Origin: Neocallimastix lanati (nom. inval.)
Taxonomy: Eukaryota; Neocallimastigomycota; Neocallimastigomycetes; Neocallimastigales; Neocallimastigaceae
Direction: 5' to 3'
Length of the DNA: 64,000 nt
NCBI GenBank assembly: GCA_016946835.1
Contig: JACVTC010000049.1
Location: forward strand, 861,001-925,000
Under the pieces are notes generated by a model. That model was not told where the DNA came from and searched no databases. It worked only from the letters and a program-made list of their open reading frames with translations. Shown here one piece after another: positions 1-11,760 of the stretch. The stretch's first letter is position 1. The number at the start of each line of letters is the position of its first letter. The position numbers and the translations under genes are program-made.

Positions 1-34
1 TTAAACCAATAATTGGGAGAAGGATGACTCCCAG
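1..34 (+). promoter_or_regulatory. Element A gag stop and -1 frameshift site (5' edge cut)
   Basis: The first bases are the last six of a T TTA AAC slippery heptamer. The gag frame reads TTA AAC CAA TAA and stops at 10-12; the pol frame is -1 and open from base 3. A hairpin follows: bases 13-19 (TTGGGAG) pair with 28-34 (CTCCCAG), allowing one G-T wobble at the base, with an 8-nt loop. The spacer from the heptamer is 6-8 nt. Element B has the same arrangement at 21477-21510. Gag upstream lies outside the window. Confidence 0.75.
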
Positions 35-2492
35 TAAACAAACCAACCAAGTAGAAAATAACCAAAAGACACTTCCAATAATTAACAACTCACCTGAAGT
101 CATTGCTACCGCCATCAAGAATACCAAAACAAAAAGTAAGAGTCTTACACCATCTAGAAGAGAAATATTAAAGAACAATCCAATTCCTATACAAACAACA
201 GCAATGAATCATAATAATCATTTAGTGAGTTCAAATAATAAAAATAAACAATTAACTAATACTAATAAACAAAACAATAAATTAAATAAATTAAAAAGTA
301 ATACTATATCAGACAAGGGCGAAGAAGATGTCTTAATGTCTGAAAAAAGCAATCAAGATTTTAATAAAAATACTAATGAGAGTAATAATACTTCAATATA
401 TAATGAGAATGATAACAATGAAATTCAAGAAGGTAATAACCAAATTGAGAATAATGATGACTTACCTATTAATGAGACAGAAAAATTAAACTACCTAGAT
501 CCTTCCTTTATTACCGAAAAGAATATCAGTAGCGTGAAGAAATCTAATAAATTAAAAAGAGCACAAGAAATTTTAGATAGTCCCACACAAGGTGATAATA
601 AAATGAATAATAAAGAAGAAAATAAAGAAAGGCACATAAAATTAGTAGAAGAATTTGACGAATATCTGATAGAAGATTTAGTTAAAGAAATAGCTTCTAC
701 TGAAATTAATACTAAATTAGTACACTTACTTGATTTATTTCCGAAGTTTAGGGCAGCCTTTTCGAAAGCTTTAAAATTAAATCCTAGAAATTCTACAAGC
801 ACTCTATTATCAATATTTAGTAAATTTAAAATTAGTAAAACAAAAGGAAAAGTAGAAGGTGCCAATACTGAAATATTTTTGGACACTTGTGCGAGTCTTA
901 ATATAATTACTCGCTCAGCTTTACAAAAATTAAAAATTAACAAACCTACCTTAGAAACTATCAATGAAACCATAGTACAAGCCTGTTCCGAAACATCCGT
1001 ACAATCCGAAATTATAGAATTAGAAATAACAATTGGGAACAAATCATTCAAAGATTATTTCAGAATAATAGAAAAGGATAATTTATTTGACATATTAATT
1101 GGAGTTGATTCTTTAAAAAAGAATAGATTTATTTTAGATTTTGTTAATGATACTCTGTACTATGTTGATAACAATAATAATTACCATAAACTATCAGATC
1201 TACAATATGACACTCGTCTCATGAATCAAGATGATAATGTTAATACAGAAGATCTAGATCCTCAGCCCTTATTGTGCACCTTAGTGGTAAATAACACAGA
1301 CTTTAATAAACAAGAAGATCCTAAACCAAATAAAAATGAAATAATTGATAAAATTGTTAATTCATTACCATCTAATGTTCAAAAAGAAGTTAAAGAAATG
1401 TTTCAAAAATTTATTAATATATTAGCTTTAAAAACCGACGAATTGGGAAAATCAAAGTTATTCCCACATAAAATAAATTTATTACCTGGGTCAAGACCCA
1501 TAAAACAAAGAGCCTATCGATTAACCAAAAATCAAACAATAGCTTTAAAGAAAATATTGAAGAAACTAATTAGAGACTGGCTTATCGAACCATCCTCTTC
1601 CCAATGGTCTTCACCTATTGTTTTAGTCCCAAAAAAGAATAAAGATTGGAGGTTATGTGTAGATTATCGGAAATTAAATGATTTAACTATAAAAGATTCG
1701 TATTCTTTACCTCTTATTGACGATATTCTATCATTAGCTGGTGATAACATAAAAATTCTATCCACTATTGATTTGTACTCTGGATATCACCAGATTCCCA
1801 TGGATACAGCCGATAAGGATAAAACCGCTTTTACAACTATGTTTGGCAACTACAACTTCCGTGTAATGCCTTTTGGACTTTGCAATGCCCCCGCCACTTT
1901 TCAAAGAGAGATGAATCGTATCTTCTTCGATTTAATAGGAGACTGCATGTTCGTGTATATTGATGATCTAATTATATTTTCAAAGTCTTTAGATGAACAT
2001 ATTTGTCACTTACATAAGGTATTTACAATTTTACAAGAAAATGAATTAAAAATAAATTTAGAAAAATGTTCTTTCTTTAAAAATGAAGTCAAAATCTTAG
2101 GGCATTTGCTTTCGACAAAAGGATTATCTCCTTTAAATGACAAGGTAAAGGTTATATCACAATGGCTACCTCCGAAGAATTTGAAACAGGTAAGGTCGTT
2201 TTTAGGAGCAGTTTCGTATTATAGAAAATTTATTAAAAATTTCGCCATGATTGCAAAGCCTTTATATCAACTATTGAAGAAAGACGCACCTTTTTGTTGG
2301 ACTGAAGATTGCACTAATTCATTTCATTTACTAAAGAATAAGCTAATTGAAGCACCTATTTTAACAGCTCCTAATTATTCAAAACCGTTTATTATTAGAA
2401 CTGACGCTTCTCGTGATGGTCTAGGAGGTGTATTGTTACAAAAGAACCAAGATGGTATAGAAGTCCCAACTCAGAACTTAACTATAGCATAA
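3..2492 (+). pseudogene. pol: Element A pol, protease-RT-RNase H N-terminal part (broken)
   Basis: The pol polyprotein is reached by -1 frameshifting; the first ATG in frame is at 24. Numbering from that ATG, an Asn/Lys-rich linker comes first, then the protease with D287-T-C-A-S (the usual glycine after D-T/S is cysteine). Reverse transcriptase follows with the VDYRKLN, DLYSGYHQIP, PFGLCNAPATFQ and YIDD (645-648) blocks, then the start of RNase H (RTDASRDGLGGVLLQ). The frame ends in a spurious tail after EVP. Compared with B, about ten codons (the IFYESRSLSK region) are missing, a net loss of about 28 nt, and the reading frame shifts. The rest of pol continues from 2471 in another frame. The copy is defective but otherwise well preserved, so the damage looks recent. 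Confidence 0.9.
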
Positions 2493-4069
2493 CAGACCTT
2501 GAAGGAAAAGCAGTTTATCACTGTGTTCAAAAGTTTAAACCATATATTTCTGGAAGCCCGTTTAATACAATGGTTTATACTGATCATAAACCACTTGTAT
2601 ATATATTTGCTAAGAGAGAACCAACCAACAGCCGTCACTTGAAATGGATTACTGAACTCAGTATTTTAAATGTTCAAGTAGCATATGAAGAAGGCAAAAA
2701 TAATTTTGTTGCTGATGCACTATCAAGAATGGTAGCAGTTAATAATGATGATAATAATAATATTAATAATAATGATTTAATTATGAATAATATTTCTTCT
2801 TACAAACCTGCTTCGGATCAACCTGTAGAAACTATTAATATAATTACTACTAATAATAATTTACCTTCTAATGTTGTTGCGGATTCGGACTCTGATACTA
2901 TTAACACATATATGAGAGAATTTATTAAAAAGAAAATTATTAATATAAATGGTATTGAGTATTATAAACAAGGTGGTAAGCTCAGAAGGATTATTAAAGA
3001 TAAAACTGAACAAATAAAACTTATTAATGCAGCACATAACATAGGACATGAAGGAATTTATAAGACTTATTATCGTTTAATGAGAGACTATTACTGGATG
3101 AACATGAAACAAGATATAACTAACTTCATTAAATGTTGTCATAAGTGTCAAACTTGTCGACGACAACCACTTAACCACTACACTGAAAATATTGCGACAC
3201 CACCAGGATATCCATTCTCCAGAGTTGGATTAGATCTGGTTGGGCCCCTTCCTCTCACCAAAAACGGAAATAAATATATAATTGTACTTGTAGACTATTT
3301 TACAAAGTGGACTGAAGCTGAGCCACTTAAATCTACTGAATCCGAAGACGTTATTAGGTTTTTAAAGTCGGTGTTCTCGCGTCATGGAATTCCTGAAGTT
3401 TTGGTTACGGATAATGGTCCACAATTCGTATCGGATAGGACAAAAGCATTTTTGGATTTGCATGATGTATATGTGCAATACATTGCAACATATCATCCTG
3501 CCTCAAACGGGGAGGTGGAAAACCGCAACCGTGAGATCTGTAAATACCTTAGACTACTGGGTGAGAACGATAAACAATGGGATGAAACACTATATAGCGC
3601 GTTATGGGCACTAAGAACGAGCAAAAGCGAAGTAACGAAACACAGTAGTTTCGAATTATTGTATGGCCGTAGAGATCTTCAGCCTTTTGAATTATCTTTG
3701 AATATAGACCGGAGAAACGAATTCGAAAACGAAGAAGAATATATATTAAGGAAGTTCATTACCCATGATAGATGGATCCGGGAAGCTATTAGAAACATTG
3801 AGACCGCGAATAAACTTTGGATGGACAGAAGAAAACAAATTAGACGTTTAAAGAGCAATTATAAACCTGGTGACTTGGTACTAGTGAAGGTGTTTAACAG
3901 AAGAAAACTCGATCCATTCTTTACAGGTCCTTTGAAGATTATAAAACAAGAATTAAACACTGTATCCGTTTGTGACCCAATTACAGGAGAAGTTGCTGAT
4001 AGAAACATCCATTTGAAGAACATTATTCCATACTTCACGGAAATAAATATAGAAGATGATGAAGAATAA
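2471..4069 (+). pseudogene. pol: Element A pol, RNase H C-terminus and integrase
   Basis: This continues element A pol after the deletion. It is open from 2471 (SELNYSITDLEGKAV) although the first ATG is at 2570. Visible parts: the end of RNase H (VYTDHKPLV, ADALSR); an Asn/Asp-rich linker; the integrase zinc-binding H-H-C-C domain (HNIGHEGIYKTYYRL then CCHKCQTC); the catalytic core with D in GLDLVGPLP, D in VTDNGPQF and E in NGEVENRN; and a C-terminal DNA-binding part ending DRNIHLKNIIPYF with an acidic tail. There is no chromodomain, unlike element C. RNase H and IN are continuous here, which shows that the break in B at the same linker is a mutation. Confidence 0.9.
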
Positions 4070-4149
4070 AATATATAACGTATAAATATATATATATATT
4101 TTATATATCATTATTAATTAATTAATTAAAAAAAAAAATAATAAAAAAA

Positions 4150-4219
<70 letters not shown>

Positions 4220-5090
4220 TAAAAAAAAAAAAAAAAAATTTTAGTAAATTGAATAGTAATAATCAATAATAGGATAGTATATATATAAATAAACAACAGT
4301 AATCATATACAATAAATAATAAAAATATTTAATGAATAAATAAGTATATAATAGTATAATAAATAAATAAATAGTATAATAACATATAGGATAATAGTAA
4401 TAAGATATAAGAAAGGATAATATATATAATAGAACAAAATATATAAAACAATATATATAATAGATAATAAAATAAATGATATATAGTATAAACAAATTTA
4501 TATAGGACTTAGGTAATATAATAAGAGATAGATAATAAAATAAATGATATATAGTATAAACAAATTTATATAGGACTTAGGTAATATAATATGAGATAGA
4601 TAATAAAATAAATGATATATAGTATAATAGTATAATATAATTTATTACGACACTTTATGAATAACAAAGATATAATATATATACATAGAAAAATAATTTA
4701 AAAATAATTTATTTTGGAAAATAAATAATATCATAATAATAATGATAAATAATATTATTAATATTAATAATTGAGAAGATATATATATACTTAACACTCT
4801 AATAATAGTTAAACCACAATACAAGATTCAATTATTTTCTTTTATTATTATTTATATATTTTATTTTAAATGACAACGCAAATAAATCACATTATGAATG
4901 ACACGTTAAGATATAAACAATATACATAAGAAAATTATAAATACATCTATATAAATATTTAGAATAATAATAAATTAATAATTCAATTTTAAATTTCAAA
5001 ATTTAAATTTCAAAATCTCATTTCAATTTCAATTTCAAAGTTAAGTTAAAATTATTCAATATATATAACAAAAATAAAATAATGACTTAC

Positions 5091-5156
<66 letters not shown>

Positions 5157-5298
5157 TTTATATTTTGTAAACCAGTATAAATTTATTATAAAAAAAAAAA
5201 ATTTTTTTTATATATCTTATAAATATCTTATAAATCATTATAAATTTAAAAAAAAAAAAAAAAAAATTATATAAATTGTATCTAAATACCCAAGTAAT
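4070..5298 (+). other. Element A 3' untranslated region
   Basis: I see no gene. The stretch is low-complexity: long A runs (about 4150-4185 and 5094-5153, roughly 60 A), (AAT)n near 4185-4220, and a duplicated segment of about 60 bp around 4485-4625 (units containing ATAGTATAAACAAATTTATA). Open frames here are low-complexity artefacts. Confidence 0.6.
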
Positions 5299-5299
5299 A

Positions 5300-5338
5300 G
5301 ACTTCAAGGGACGAAGTCAAGACTAAGTGGGGGCGTTT
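5300..5338 (+). promoter_or_regulatory. Hairpin plus polypurine tract of element A
   Basis: GACTTC (5300-5305) pairs with GAAGTC (5313-5318) around loop AAGGGAC. AGTGGGGGCGTTTT (about 5325-5338) directly abuts the LTR and is the plus-strand primer tract. The same hairpin plus tract precedes the LTRs of B and D4. Confidence 0.75.
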
Positions 5339-5936
5339 TGATACAATACAGCTAGAAATACGCAAGAAAATTAACAAAAGAGAAAATCCTATAATAATAT
5401 AGTGAAAAATAATTACAATATATAATATACTAAATCATTATATAAATAGATTAAAAATTAATTAGACAGCCAATAATATTCAAGATAAAATTAATTAATA
5501 AATTTAAAAGAAGAGAATGAAATAAAAGTTAAAGAGAGAGTTTTTCTTGTTGTTTTAAAAATTCTAATTGAGTAAAATAATAGTTTTAGAGAACTTATAG
5601 TTTAGTTTAAATAATTAAGTAATTACTTATAGTTAAAGGATAAGAGTTGAATCCTACAATTATAAGTAAAATTATTATTAAGATATTAATATAAATTGAA
5701 TTATTAGAGATAGATAAAAATCATTATATTCAGAGGAATATAAATATAATTGTAATAATTTATGTAAAATAAATAAATAAATAAAAACAAGATTTAAAAA
5801 GAAATAAATAAATTTTATTATTTGTGTAAATTATTATTTATTATCTTTGAGTTGGAATATATTATTTTACAAATTCCCTATTTGCTCGACCTCGTTATAA
5901 ATAGAAATCTGATACTTTATTACTTATATCGTATCA
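5339..5936 (+). repeat. 3' LTR of element A (family A)
   Basis: The LTR is 598 bp, starts TGATACAATACAGC and ends ATATCGTATCA. Terminal inverted hexamers are TGATAC/GTATCA. It is nearly identical (a handful of substitutions, same length) to the solo LTR at 18913-19510. The four following bases, TCAA (5937-5940), are one half of the target duplication of the next LTR (D1). Confidence 0.9.
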
Positions 5937-5940
5937 TCAA

Positions 5941-5991
5941 TGATACGGGGTGTCACTAAATACCTTGTATTTCCTATTAAATACTCTTAAT
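5941..5991 (+). repeat. D-family LTR D1, 5' fragment (split by element C)
   Basis: It begins TGATACGGGGTGTCACTAAA like D2 and D3 and is interrupted after 51 bp by element C. The rest resumes at 12564. Target duplication TCAA lies at 5937-5940 and 14100-14103, which shows that the two pieces belong to one LTR insertion. Confidence 0.88.
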
Positions 5992-6721
5992 TGTTGAAAT
6001 TACAACTGAATTAAATTTCAATTTCAATTAATTTCAATTAAAATTATTAAAAACAAAATAATTAATAAAAATTTATAATTCATTAATTATTCTTTAAATT
6101 TTATTTATTTTATAATATTATAAGTTATTTGATCATCTTAGGACCAGCTTAGACCTACTGATTCTAATGATATCATATTAAACTTAAATATTATTAATAA
6201 ATAAAATATTTATTAACATGAATCATTTGGTCATGTCATCCTTGATTCATAAATTAATGGTTATGTATTAATTTATGTTATATTGATTTAATTAATTATT
6301 AATTATTAATTACTATATTAAATATTTAAATTTAATATTATATTATATATATTAGCTAATATATTAGATTAAAAAATATAATTTATTTATATTAAACATA
6401 TTCTTATACTAAATATTATTATTATCAACTTTATATTATTATTATCAATATTCTCAAACCTACAAAGTATAAAAAGAAAATTCAAATTTATCTTTTTGTT
6501 CATTGTAAGGTTATAGTTAACCTATTATAATATAACTATATATTTTTATTAATAAATAAAAATTTTTATCATATCAAACCAATTAGTAGTTTTAATTAAG
6601 TGTTAAATTAACAAATTTATCTTTATAACTCTTTTATTTTAGTAATTTACTTATATCTATATAGTTATATTATATAGATATATCAACCTGATTCCTCGTT
6701 AAATCTGTCTACTTTGTAACA
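5992..6721 (+). repeat. 5' LTR of element C
   Basis: TGTTGAAATTACAACTG to CTTTGTAACA, 730 bp, with TGTT/AACA ends. A TATA-like TATAAAAAG sits at 6468-6476. The segment GTAAGGTTAT (6505-6514), about 37 bp further on, is complementary to the bases just after the LTR. That places a likely transcription start near 6500 (inference). The 3' end is set from the TG...CA rule because the 3' LTR is truncated. Confidence 0.8.
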
Positions 6722-6731
6722 ATGACCTTAC
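6722..6731 (+). promoter_or_regulatory. Candidate self-priming primer-binding site of element C
   Basis: ATGACCTTAC directly after the LTR does not begin TGG as a tRNA-CCA site would. It pairs over 10 positions (one G-U) with GTAAGGTTAT at 6505-6514, just downstream of the LTR TATA box. This is the geometry of Tf1/sushi-type self-priming, where the mRNA 5' end primes reverse transcription. Confidence 0.45.
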
Positions 6732-6755
6732 CCAAGAAAAGAGAATCACCTTGAT

Positions 6756-7835
6756 ATGTCCCTTTATAATAACGTGTGGGCAAACTCCTATCCTGACTTT
6801 GCTCCTATGTCGGAAGTAAATAAGCTAAGAACAGACGCTCAGATTACTGTCTCTGAACTGGCAAAAGATGCAGAAGTTACATTCTTATCAAGAGAAGATT
6901 TTAATAAATATAATGAAGATCTTCAAAAGAAACTTTTTACTTTAAATAGGGATAACAAGAATATCATAAAACAACTTTCTTCTATTACCAGCATTTTAAA
7001 TCAGAAATTCGATTTTATTCCTAATGTTAATGCTTCTCAAAATCAAGATGATAACGCTTCTATATCAACAAGAAGAGAGGCAGACAATGATGTAATAATG
7101 AGGAATACTATTCCCAATACACTTCAAGAAGTCCCAGAACCTGGATTCTTCACTGGGGATACTAAGGAAACCGATCTCTTTTGTCAGCTCTGTGAAGATA
7201 CTTTTAAGACTTATCCTAACTGTGAATCTACTATGGATGTAAAAATTAATTATGTTAAGTCACGCTTAAGAGATGGTGCTCGTAATTGGTATTATGCCAA
7301 ATATAAAGATAGAAGTCCAGCAACATTAGAAGAATTGATTAAAGAATTAAGGAAAGCTTTTAATAATGTTGCCAGTAAGAAATTAGCCATGATCCAACTC
7401 GCAAAAATTTCTCACACATTTGGGAAAATCAATGATTATATTGATGAATTTCGAACCCTTACAACATGTTTGAATTGGAATGAAGAAGCTTTAGTTTTAT
7501 TCTTTTATAATGGATTGCACCCAAGGTTCCAGGAAGAAATAGAAAAAATGGATGAATTTCCTTCTGATCTTAGTACTATTTATACTAGATGTATTCTTTA
7601 CAAAAATTCCTTGAAATCTAAAGGTCAATTAAAATCTAATGGTAATAAAAATTTAAAGAAAAAGCCTTCTAATGTCCACAATAACAACAACAACAATAAT
7701 AATAAATATAATAATAATAACAATTATAACAAATATTATAATAATAATTATAATAAAGTCCATAATAATAATAACTTTAATAAAATTAATAATAACAGTA
7801 ATAATAGTACAAATAATAATAATTCAAAAAACTAA
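6756..7835 (+). CDS. gag: Element C Gag (capsid), 359 aa
   Basis: Structural protein forming the retrotransposon particle. The first ATG (6756) lies only 34 nt after the LTR. Residues about 60-100 are coiled-coil-like and charged. A Ty3/Gypsy capsid fold spans about 125-275, with recognisable stretches around NWYYAKYKD, TLEELIKELRKAF, YIDEFRTL and LFFYNGLHPRFQ. The C-terminus is a Lys-rich patch (SNGNKNLKKKPSNV) followed by about 50 Asn/Tyr/Lys residues. There is no CCHC knuckle, so the basic tail may bind RNA instead (inference). The gene ends TCA AAA AAC TAA, and the last codons form a slippery heptamer through which pol is entered. The frame is intact. Confidence 0.9.
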   Translation: MSLYNNVWANSYPDFAPMSEVNKLRTDAQITVSELAKDAEVTFLSREDFNKYNEDLQKKLFTLNRDNKNIIKQLSSITSILNQKFDFIPNVNASQNQDDNASISTRREADNDVIMRNTIPNTLQEVPEPGFFTGDTKETDLFCQLCEDTFKTYPNCESTMDVKINYVKSRLRDGARNWYYAKYKDRSPATLEELIKELRKAFNNVASKKLAMIQLAKISHTFGKINDYIDEFRTLTTCLNWNEEALVLFFYNGLHPRFQEEIEKMDEFPSDLSTIYTRCILYKNSLKSKGQLKSNGNKNLKKKPSNVHNNNNNNNNKYNNNNNYNKYYNNNYNKVHNNNNFNKINNNSNNSTNNNNSKN

Positions 7836-7863
7836 ATGAAGGACTTCACTCGGAGTCCAATTC
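7826..7863 (+). promoter_or_regulatory. -1 ribosomal frameshift signal of element C
   Basis: The slippery heptamer A AAA AAC (7826-7832) is in the correct phase at the end of gag, directly before the stop TAA (7833). Eight nt on, GGACT (7841-7845) pairs with AGTCC (7854-7858). GAA (7838-7840) can extend the stem to TTC (7861-7863) past a two-base bulge. The -1 frame is open from 7823 into pol. Confidence 0.8.
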
Positions 7864-10800
7864 ATCAAAAAATGTAAAAACAATTTATTATAACTTTCCT
7901 TCATTTGATAACATCACAACCCAAAAACTACCTTCAACTTTTCTTTTATTCCATTGCTACATTCCAACAAGACTACCAATTAATAATAATAAATTAAAAA
8001 TTAAAAATAACCAAAAAATTACATCTGAATCTATGCTTGATTCTGGATCATTTTGTAATTTTATTACAGAAAATTTAGTTCAAAAACTAAATTTAAAAAT
8101 TTATAATTTAAAAAATAAAATTTCAGTCAAAGGTATATCTGGTTCTACTACTAAGATAGATCAGTACGTTTGGCTAAAATTTCAAATAAAAATACAAAAG
8201 AATAAAAAATTTTATTTTAAAAATTACAATGAAAAATTTCTAATAACAAATTGCATACCAACTGATCTACTTTTTGGTAATCAGTTCATGCGAAAATTCA
8301 AAATTCACTATAATTATGATAAGAATATATTATATTCTTACTTAAATTATTATTTTTCAAATAAAAATAACAAAAATCCTAATAAATATTGCAAAAACAA
8401 TTTATATCTACAGTCGATGAAAAATAAAATTTTAAAAAATTATTTACTTTTTAATAAATCAATAAAAAAATTTAATTATAAAAATTTTTCAAAAAATTTC
8501 AAAAAATTTGATCAGAAGTTTAATTATAATAAAAAAATTTTTAATAAAAAACTTAATAACCTTAACCTTAATAAATTTTCAAAATTTTGTGATAAATTTA
8601 ATTATAAAAAATTTTTTAATAAAAATCATTATTTTATTAATAAATATAAATATTATTTCAAAAAACAAAATAAATATTTAAAAAACAATTTTAATTTAAA
8701 CAATGACTATAATTACAATTTTTTAATATATTCCTTCTTATCAAATAAAGAAATTAATAAAAATGACAATGAAGATACAAATATTGAAGATATTCCGCCT
8801 CAATATCGCGATCTATTTATTGTTTTTAGTAAAGCCGAAGCCGATAAACTTCCCCCACATCGTTTAACCGACTGCAAAATAGTGCTGGAGAAGGACGCTT
8901 CCCTTCACTATGGTCCAATCTATCCCTTAACCGAAGAGGAAAATAAAGTTTTGAAAGAATATATAAAAGAAAACCTAAAAAAAGGATTTATTAGACCATC
9001 TGAATCACCTGCAGGTTATCCAGTTCTATTCCAAAAGAAAAAAGATGGTACACTTCGGTTATGCGTAGACTATAGGAAGTTAAACGCTGTTACTATAAGA
9101 AACTCGTACCCCATACCTCTTATTAATGAAATTATTGAAAAGGTTAAAGGAGCAAAGTATTTTACAAAATTAGATTTACGTTCAGCCTATAATTTAATCC
9201 GTATTAAGGAAGGGGATGAATACAAGACAGCTTTCAGAACTAAATATGGTCACTATGAATACTTAGTTATGCCATTTGGTTTAAAAAACGCACCAGCTAC
9301 TTTTCAATCGTTTATTAATTCGGTACTAAGACCATATTTAGAAAAAAGTGTTATTCTTTATTTAGACGATATTTTAATCTACTCCAAAGATTTAAAAGAA
9401 CATCATAAACAAGTTAGGGAGGTTTTGCAAGCATTAATTAATAATAACTTATATGCAAAATTAGAAAAATGCGAATTTGATAAAGAGAAAGTTGAATTCC
9501 TTGGATATGTATTATCAGGTCAAGGTGTCACTACTGATCCGAAGAAAATAGAATCAATTAAAGACTGGCCTCAACCAAATAACTTAAAGGACGTACAGAG
9601 GTTTTTAGGTCTTTGCAATTATTATAGAAGATTTGTTAAAGATTTTGCAAAAATTGCAAAACCTTTACATAATTTAACCAGAAAAAATATTAAATTTAAT
9701 TGGAATAACAAATGTGAAGAATCATTCTCAGAATTAAAGAAAAGATTAACCAGTTCTCCAGTTTTATTCCATCCGGATAATAATAAACCATTTATTGTTG
9801 AATGTGATGCAAGTAACTTTGCCCTTGGTGCTGTTTTATCACAAAAGGATGATAATAATAAATTACATCCAGTTGCATATTTCTCAAGAAGCTTACAAGG
9901 TGCAGAAATTAATTATACTATTACAGACAAGGAGTTGTTAGCTATTAAAGAAGCCTTTTTGGCATGGAGACATTTATTACTTGGTGCGAAATACAAAGTA
10001 ACTGTTTATACTGATCATAGGAACTTATTATATACCCTTGGTGGTAAAATTGGTAATCAAAGGCAACATAGATGGCATATGTTCTTCCAAGAATATAATT
10101 TTGAATTAATTTATAGACAAGGTTCCAATAATGGAAAACCTGATTCTCTTTCAAGAAGACCAGATTATATAAAAAATAATGAAGAAACTAAAACCGAAAA
10201 TATTCTTGACATAAAAAATGTAAAGGAAGTTCCATGTTTTATTGGTGTTGTTAGCGATCTTTTAGAAAGAATTATAGAAGCTACAAAAACAGATGCCACA
10301 GCTGATGATATTAGACTCTATTTTAGCCCACAGAATATTAAAAATGATATGTCCTATAAACCCTTTAGGAAAATGAATAAGTTCAAAATAAAGGATAATA
10401 TTATATTATATAATAATTTAATTTATATTCCTGAAATTTTAAGATTAGAAATCTTAACTAAATATCATGAAAAGCCTTCCGCTGGTCATCTTGGAATTAA
10501 AAGAACTCTTGAATTAATTACAAGAAACTTTTGGTGGCCCAAAATGCAAGATGATGTTATAAAATTTGTCAATTCCTGTGAATGTTGTGCAAGAAACAAA
10601 ATTAATAGACATAGGAAATATGGCTTTCTACAACCGTTGGAAACACCTGATAGACCTTGGAAATCTATAGAAGTTGACTTTTTATGTGGCCTCCCGGATT
10701 CAAAGGGATATACGGTAATAATGGTTGTAGTGGATCGTTTCTCTAAAATGATTCACTTAATACCTTTCAAACAAATTCCTGATGCAAAACAAACTGCCAA

Positions 10801-11722
10801 AGCATTTATGAATAATGTTTATAAATTACATGGCCTTCCTTATGATATGTATACAGATAGAGGTCCTCAGTTTACAAGTGCACTTTGGAAAGAATTCATG
10901 AAATTACTTAATATTAAATCCAAATTAGCTACAACAGATCATCATGAGACTGTTGGTCAAGTTGAGAGATGTAACTCCTTTATTGAACAGTATTTAAGAG
11001 CTTATTCAAGATCTTATTATCACGACGATTGGATTAATTGGATCTATCTTGCAGAGTTCGCTTATAATAATTCAGTCAATGAATCTACAAAAGAAACACC
11101 TTTCTTTATTAACTATGGATTTCATCCATCTATGGACGAATATTTCTTACTACCCCAAGTTGATACTAATAGTAAATTTATTAAAAATGTAAGTACAAGT
11201 TTTAATCATATTAAAGATGTCTTATTAAGATCTAAAGAATTATATAAAAATTATGCGGATAAGAAAAGGATGCAACCTCCTGTAATAAAAGAAGGTGACT
11301 TGGTTTGGATTCAAGCACCTCCTTCCTTAAATATTGAAGATTGTTCTAAACTCGCTCCTTGCAAATATGGACCTTACAAGGTAATCGATGTTTTAGAGAA
11401 TAATAATTATAAAATTGATCTTAAAAAGTCACCTTTTCCAAAACATCATCCAATCTTTCATATCTCTGAATTGGAACCTTATGTCCCAACTCCGCAAAAG
11501 TTTTTAAATAGAAGTTCGCACAATGAATCCATTAATGATATTATTGAAATTTCTGGATTTAGGACAAACTACAAGAAAAACTGCTACGAATATAGAGTTA
11601 GATACAAATATAAAAGTTCAAGTAATTGGGTGCCTTCTTATGAAGTTGAAAATAATCCAAGGAATCAAAGAATATATCAAGAATATTTAAAGAATAATAG
11701 AAAATTCACTTCTCTTTCTTAT

Positions 11723-11728
<6 letters not shown>
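7832..11728 (+). CDS. pol: Element C Pol: protease-RT-RNase H-integrase-chromodomain
   Basis: Read in the -1 frame after the heptamer; the first ATG in this frame is at 8033, just before the protease. Numbering from that ATG: aspartic protease D3-S-G; a linker of about 150 residues made almost only of N, K, F and Y (about 100-245); RT (LCVDYRKLNAVT, PFGLKNAPATFQ, YLDD 443-446); RNase H (VECDASNFALGAVLSQ, YTDHRNLLYTL); integrase zinc domain (HLGIKRTLELI then CECCARNK) and catalytic D882, D942 and E978 with D,D-35-E spacing. A C-terminal chromodomain-like segment at about 1168-1222 (IIEISGFR, YRVRYKYK, NWVPSYEV) assigns it to the chromoviruses. No stops or frameshifts are visible, so it is potentially active. 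Confidence 0.92.

Positions 11729-11760
<32 letters not shown>

Larger units (their letters stand above)
1..5936 (+). mobile_element. Ty3/Gypsy LTR retrotransposon A, 3' portion
   Basis: The visible order is gag stop, protease, RT, RNase H, integrase, 3' UTR, polypurine tract and 3' LTR (5339-5936). Gag and the 5' LTR are outside the window. Its proteins are close paralogues of element B throughout, for example IN motifs VTDNGPQF and NGEVENRN. An internal deletion of about 28 nt in RNase H breaks pol, so this copy cannot make a full polyprotein. A second copy of its LTR stands alone at 18913-19510. Confidence 0.93.

Noticed and set aside
491-1051. 186-codon minus-strand frame opposite element A pol
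   Set aside because: Shadow of the real protease/linker frame; no homology or start context.
5094-5153. 60-base A run as a retroposed poly(A) tail
   Set aside because: It lies inside the element A 3' UTR upstream of its polypurine tract; similar runs occur in B and C, so it is element structure or slippage.
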